Assembly: GCA_022113835.1 (NCBI GenBank) | Contig: JAILWY010000025.1 | Coordinates: 6,650,501-6,714,500 of the forward strand | Length of the DNA: 64,000 nt | Direction of reading: 5' to 3' | Source of the DNA: Atopsyche davidsoni | Taxonomy: Eukaryota > Arthropoda > Insecta > Trichoptera > Hydrobiosidae | Shown: in pieces, positions 61,873 through 64,000 of the stretch | How the letters are laid out: each line of letters begins with the position of its first letter | Position numbering within the stretch: position 1 is the stretch's first letter | Made by a program: the position numbers and the translations under genes | The notes under the pieces: generated by a model | Told to the model about the DNA's origin: nothing | Databases searched by the model: none | The model's input: the letters and a program-made list of their open reading frames with translations, nothing else

Positions 61873-62695
61873 GACGACACTGCTGCAGACGGAGCTGGAT
61901 AAAGCACGCGAGTACCCCCCGCGCCGTGGAAGTTTGCATTCATCGAGCGGGTGCGTAATATCACTATCGATACGCTGGGCTCTATGCCAAGGGTAAGAAT
62001 ACGCATATTAGCATGGTCGTAAAATAGGCATAAAATGCATAAGAGTTATGACGCAGCCGTTCATGACAGAGAGATCGTTAATTCGATCTCAGTTCTGGTT
62101 TATGAATATCAAATTTATATAATCGGACTCGTGTCTGCGTAGACATGACCAAAAATTGTCTGCTCAACTTGTACCTACCGCAGAATACAGATATGTGAGA
62201 TAGTCACGCTGAATGAAAACGCAAAGCTGCGTTTCCTGATGACTTCCCAAATACCCAACAGGCGAATAAATAAGACTCTCGAAGGTTTGGGGGGGCCACC
62301 GAGGATAATCTGCATCCGCTGCCACCGGGGCGGAAGCAGATTCCGAGACATACCTCGGAGGGCAATAATCAGTATCCACGATCGAGCGGCAGTTCACTTG
62401 CGCGGAAGGCGCCGCGGCACAGATGGCGATCATGATTCGTAATTAACAGAGTGTGAAATCGCCGGATGAAGACCGGCCATTGGAGGGCTTAATCGAATCA
62501 CTCCGGACGGGGGGCACGCGCTATCAGAGGATGCATTCACTGAGCACCTGGACTCGCGCCAGGAGGCGGGTGCGTCTTCCTGAAGCCCTCTACACACGTC
62601 GCGACACCACCAATTTGCAATCAACGAATAGCGTCCCTATATTTTGGCTCTATTGGCCAGTTACCGTTCGATCGTCAGTTGCGTCACATGCGAAA

Positions 62696-62797
62696 ATGGC
62701 GCTACAAATTCGCAGTTTGTTCGGTGCTGTCGTCCCAAGCGAGTCTCTTATCAGGCGTCAGCGGGCGCCGCGCTATCGCAAGGCAAACAGCACAAGG
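62696..62797 (+). CDS. Possible first coding exon of an unidentified gene
   Basis: ATG in an excellent context (GCGAAAATGG) opens MALQIRSLFGAVVPSESLIR and RQRAPRYRKANSTR, followed by a good donor AGG|GTAATG in phase 0. A TCAGT initiator-like site lies at 62675-62679, about 20 nt upstream. The peptide is basic and free of acidic residues apart from one Glu, like a mitochondrial presequence. I do not recognise the protein, and no second exon is evident before 64000. It could be a pseudogene or chance. Confidence 0.25.
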
Positions 62798-62935
62798 GTA
62801 ATGATTCCGTAATATCCCGAACAAACAATTACGCCGCACCAGCGACCCGCAACCACCACATCAAATGCAATGAGAGGTAGAGACCCTATCCAATGTCTTA
62901 TACAAAACAAAAAAACTATCGTACCCCTTAGAGAT

Positions 62936-63605
62936 CATAGGCTCCCAAACTATTTCGTCCCGTCGACCCCTTGTCGAGTTTTCCTGTTTTTCGTAGACTA
63001 CTTGCTAATATTGAATTTTTACAAATTCATCAACTTCAAACATATTTAAACATCTCATCAAACATCTCACTTTCATGGGATTTTACCGTACAGTGGATTT
63101 AAAAATAAAAAAGTTAAAATACACGTAAAGTTAATTATACTTTTTAAATAAACTAAAAACACACAAAATGCAGATATAGTAACATTCACTAAAAATAATC
63201 AATACTTTCAATGGGAGGGATGGGTCTGATGCTTTGATAGAAAATTTTCAATATTTGATTGGAATAAGTCAGATTTAACCTTAAATCTTCTCGCCCAGTG
63301 AATTTCAATCTATTTATTTTTTTGTAAGAAGATTGACAACCGCACTGAACCGCACCCTTTTCCATGTGGTATGAAGATGGAAAAGCTATCAAAAACCTTC
63401 TTGCGATAGTCCATAATGCAGGATTAACAGTATTATTATGTAAGTACATAGGTAAAATCTGTTAGGTGCATTATGACATTTACGGAATGCCTAAATTTTG
63501 GTGATGACCTGCTTAAATGGGACCCACTCCCGTAGACCCCCAATTTAATTTTTCGCTGTCATCGACCCCTGGGGGGGTCGATATTGACAACTTTGGGAAC
63601 CAGTG
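62936..63605. mobile_element. Short hAT-like element, copy 2 (inverted)
   Basis: 670 bp with ends CATAGGCTCCCAAA / TTTGGGAACCAGTG, 11 of 14 matching as inverted repeats. Its right part (GGGGGTCTAC, AATTTAATTTTTCGCTGTCATCG), read in reverse, matches copy 1 at 15624-16067. Extra internal sequence makes it 226 bp longer. No transposase. Confidence 0.65.
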
Positions 63606-64000
63606 CTTTAGAATTATGATATGGGTATGAGGTATGGGGCTCGCGTCCTATATTTGTGGTGGTGCTCACCGGAAGCCGTTGAAAAATTTTAAGCAACGCG
63701 CGAAGTATGAAGAAGAAGATTTTGTTATTCGCGGATCGGCGGTTGCCGACCGCCGCGCCGGGCACTCCATCAAATTAACGGACGAGCTGATTACAAGGCG
63801 GGGACAAACTAAAGACAGACCTCATTATTTATGGTGGAGCACGAGAGGCCGACAAAGACGCCGGCTGCATTAATTGACACGGTCCAGAGGTCCTCTCTCC
63901 GGGCTGATGCAACGGGAGGGCACTCGAGACACCAACACGCGACAACCGATGAATTGTACCGGTAATGTCCAATTAGACAATTGCGTGCAGCGAAAGCTTT
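63606..64000. other. Right edge, unassigned open frame
   Basis: The plus strand is open from MGLASYICGGAHRKPLKNFK to a stop at 63871-63873, about 79 codons, charged and GC-rich. I do not recognise it and see no supporting signals. The window ends before context is clear. Confidence 0.2.

Larger units (their letters stand above)
60104..62640. other. GC-variable, repeat-rich intergenic DNA
   Basis: Includes a consensus CRE (TGACGTCA, 60393-60400), an 18-bp direct repeat CACCCAAAATAAAGGGA (about 60541-60577), an inverted repeat (60699-60831), irregular tandem units (61473-61780) and short pentamer and heptamer arrays (61778-61872). No gene is supported. Confidence 0.5.

Noticed and set aside
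62354..62433. Minus-strand ATG with MIAICAAAPSAQVNCRSIVD and donor GAG|GTATGT, considered as the Unc-115 first exon
   Set aside because: It ends in phase 2, while the LIM1 exon needs phase 1, and there is no family similarity.

Overview
The window looks like nuclear DNA from an insect, most likely a moth or butterfly. It is AT-rich, its genes are split by GT-AG introns, and it carries a Helitron ending CTAG, a TTAA-flanked piggyBac-type MITE, hAT-like elements and tRNA-headed SINEs. The two recognisable proteins are closest to insect family members as I remember them. The insect call is firm and the lepidopteran call is inference. Most of the sequence is intron or intergenic DNA.

Two protein-coding genes can be assembled, both on the minus strand and arranged head to tail. 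(1) Mitoferrin (mfrn), the mitochondrial iron carrier, has five coding exons from 26946 down to 5547. All exon phases agree and give 377 residues plus a stop. It has three PX[D/E]XX[K/R] carrier signatures and a 90-residue hydrophilic tail. (2) Unc-115/abLIM, an actin-binding LIM and villin-headpiece protein, has nineteen successive coding exons from 55659 down to 36077. They encode four LIM domains, a long Ser/Pro-rich linker and a C-terminal villin headpiece. All junctions keep frame over about 780 residues. The first coding exon, carrying the start codon, was not found. One position (exon 15) has two candidate 80-nt exons whose phases make them mutually exclusive, which is the most interesting biological observation here.

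Layout. 1-5546: AT-rich DNA downstream of mfrn. 5547-26946: mfrn, with introns holding a deleted Helitron (12892-14119), hAT-like elements, a TIR element and a head-to-head SINE palindrome (22844-23009). 27000-36076: intergenic, with a CpG-rich part next to mfrn exon 1, a five-copy minisatellite and a piggyBac-type MITE. 36077-55659: Unc-115. 55660-64000: upstream of the assembled Unc-115 exons, with a CpG-rich segment, a jockey-like reverse transcriptase pseudogene, a tRNA-headed SINE, tandem repeats, a second hAT-like element and a possible plus-strand first exon near 62.7 kb.

The two genes have no known shared pathway: one moves iron into mitochondria, the other links Rac signalling to actin in growing axons. 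I found no operon, CRISPR array, defence system or unmistakable new molecular system. The notable items are the alternative exon pair and the mobile-element structures.
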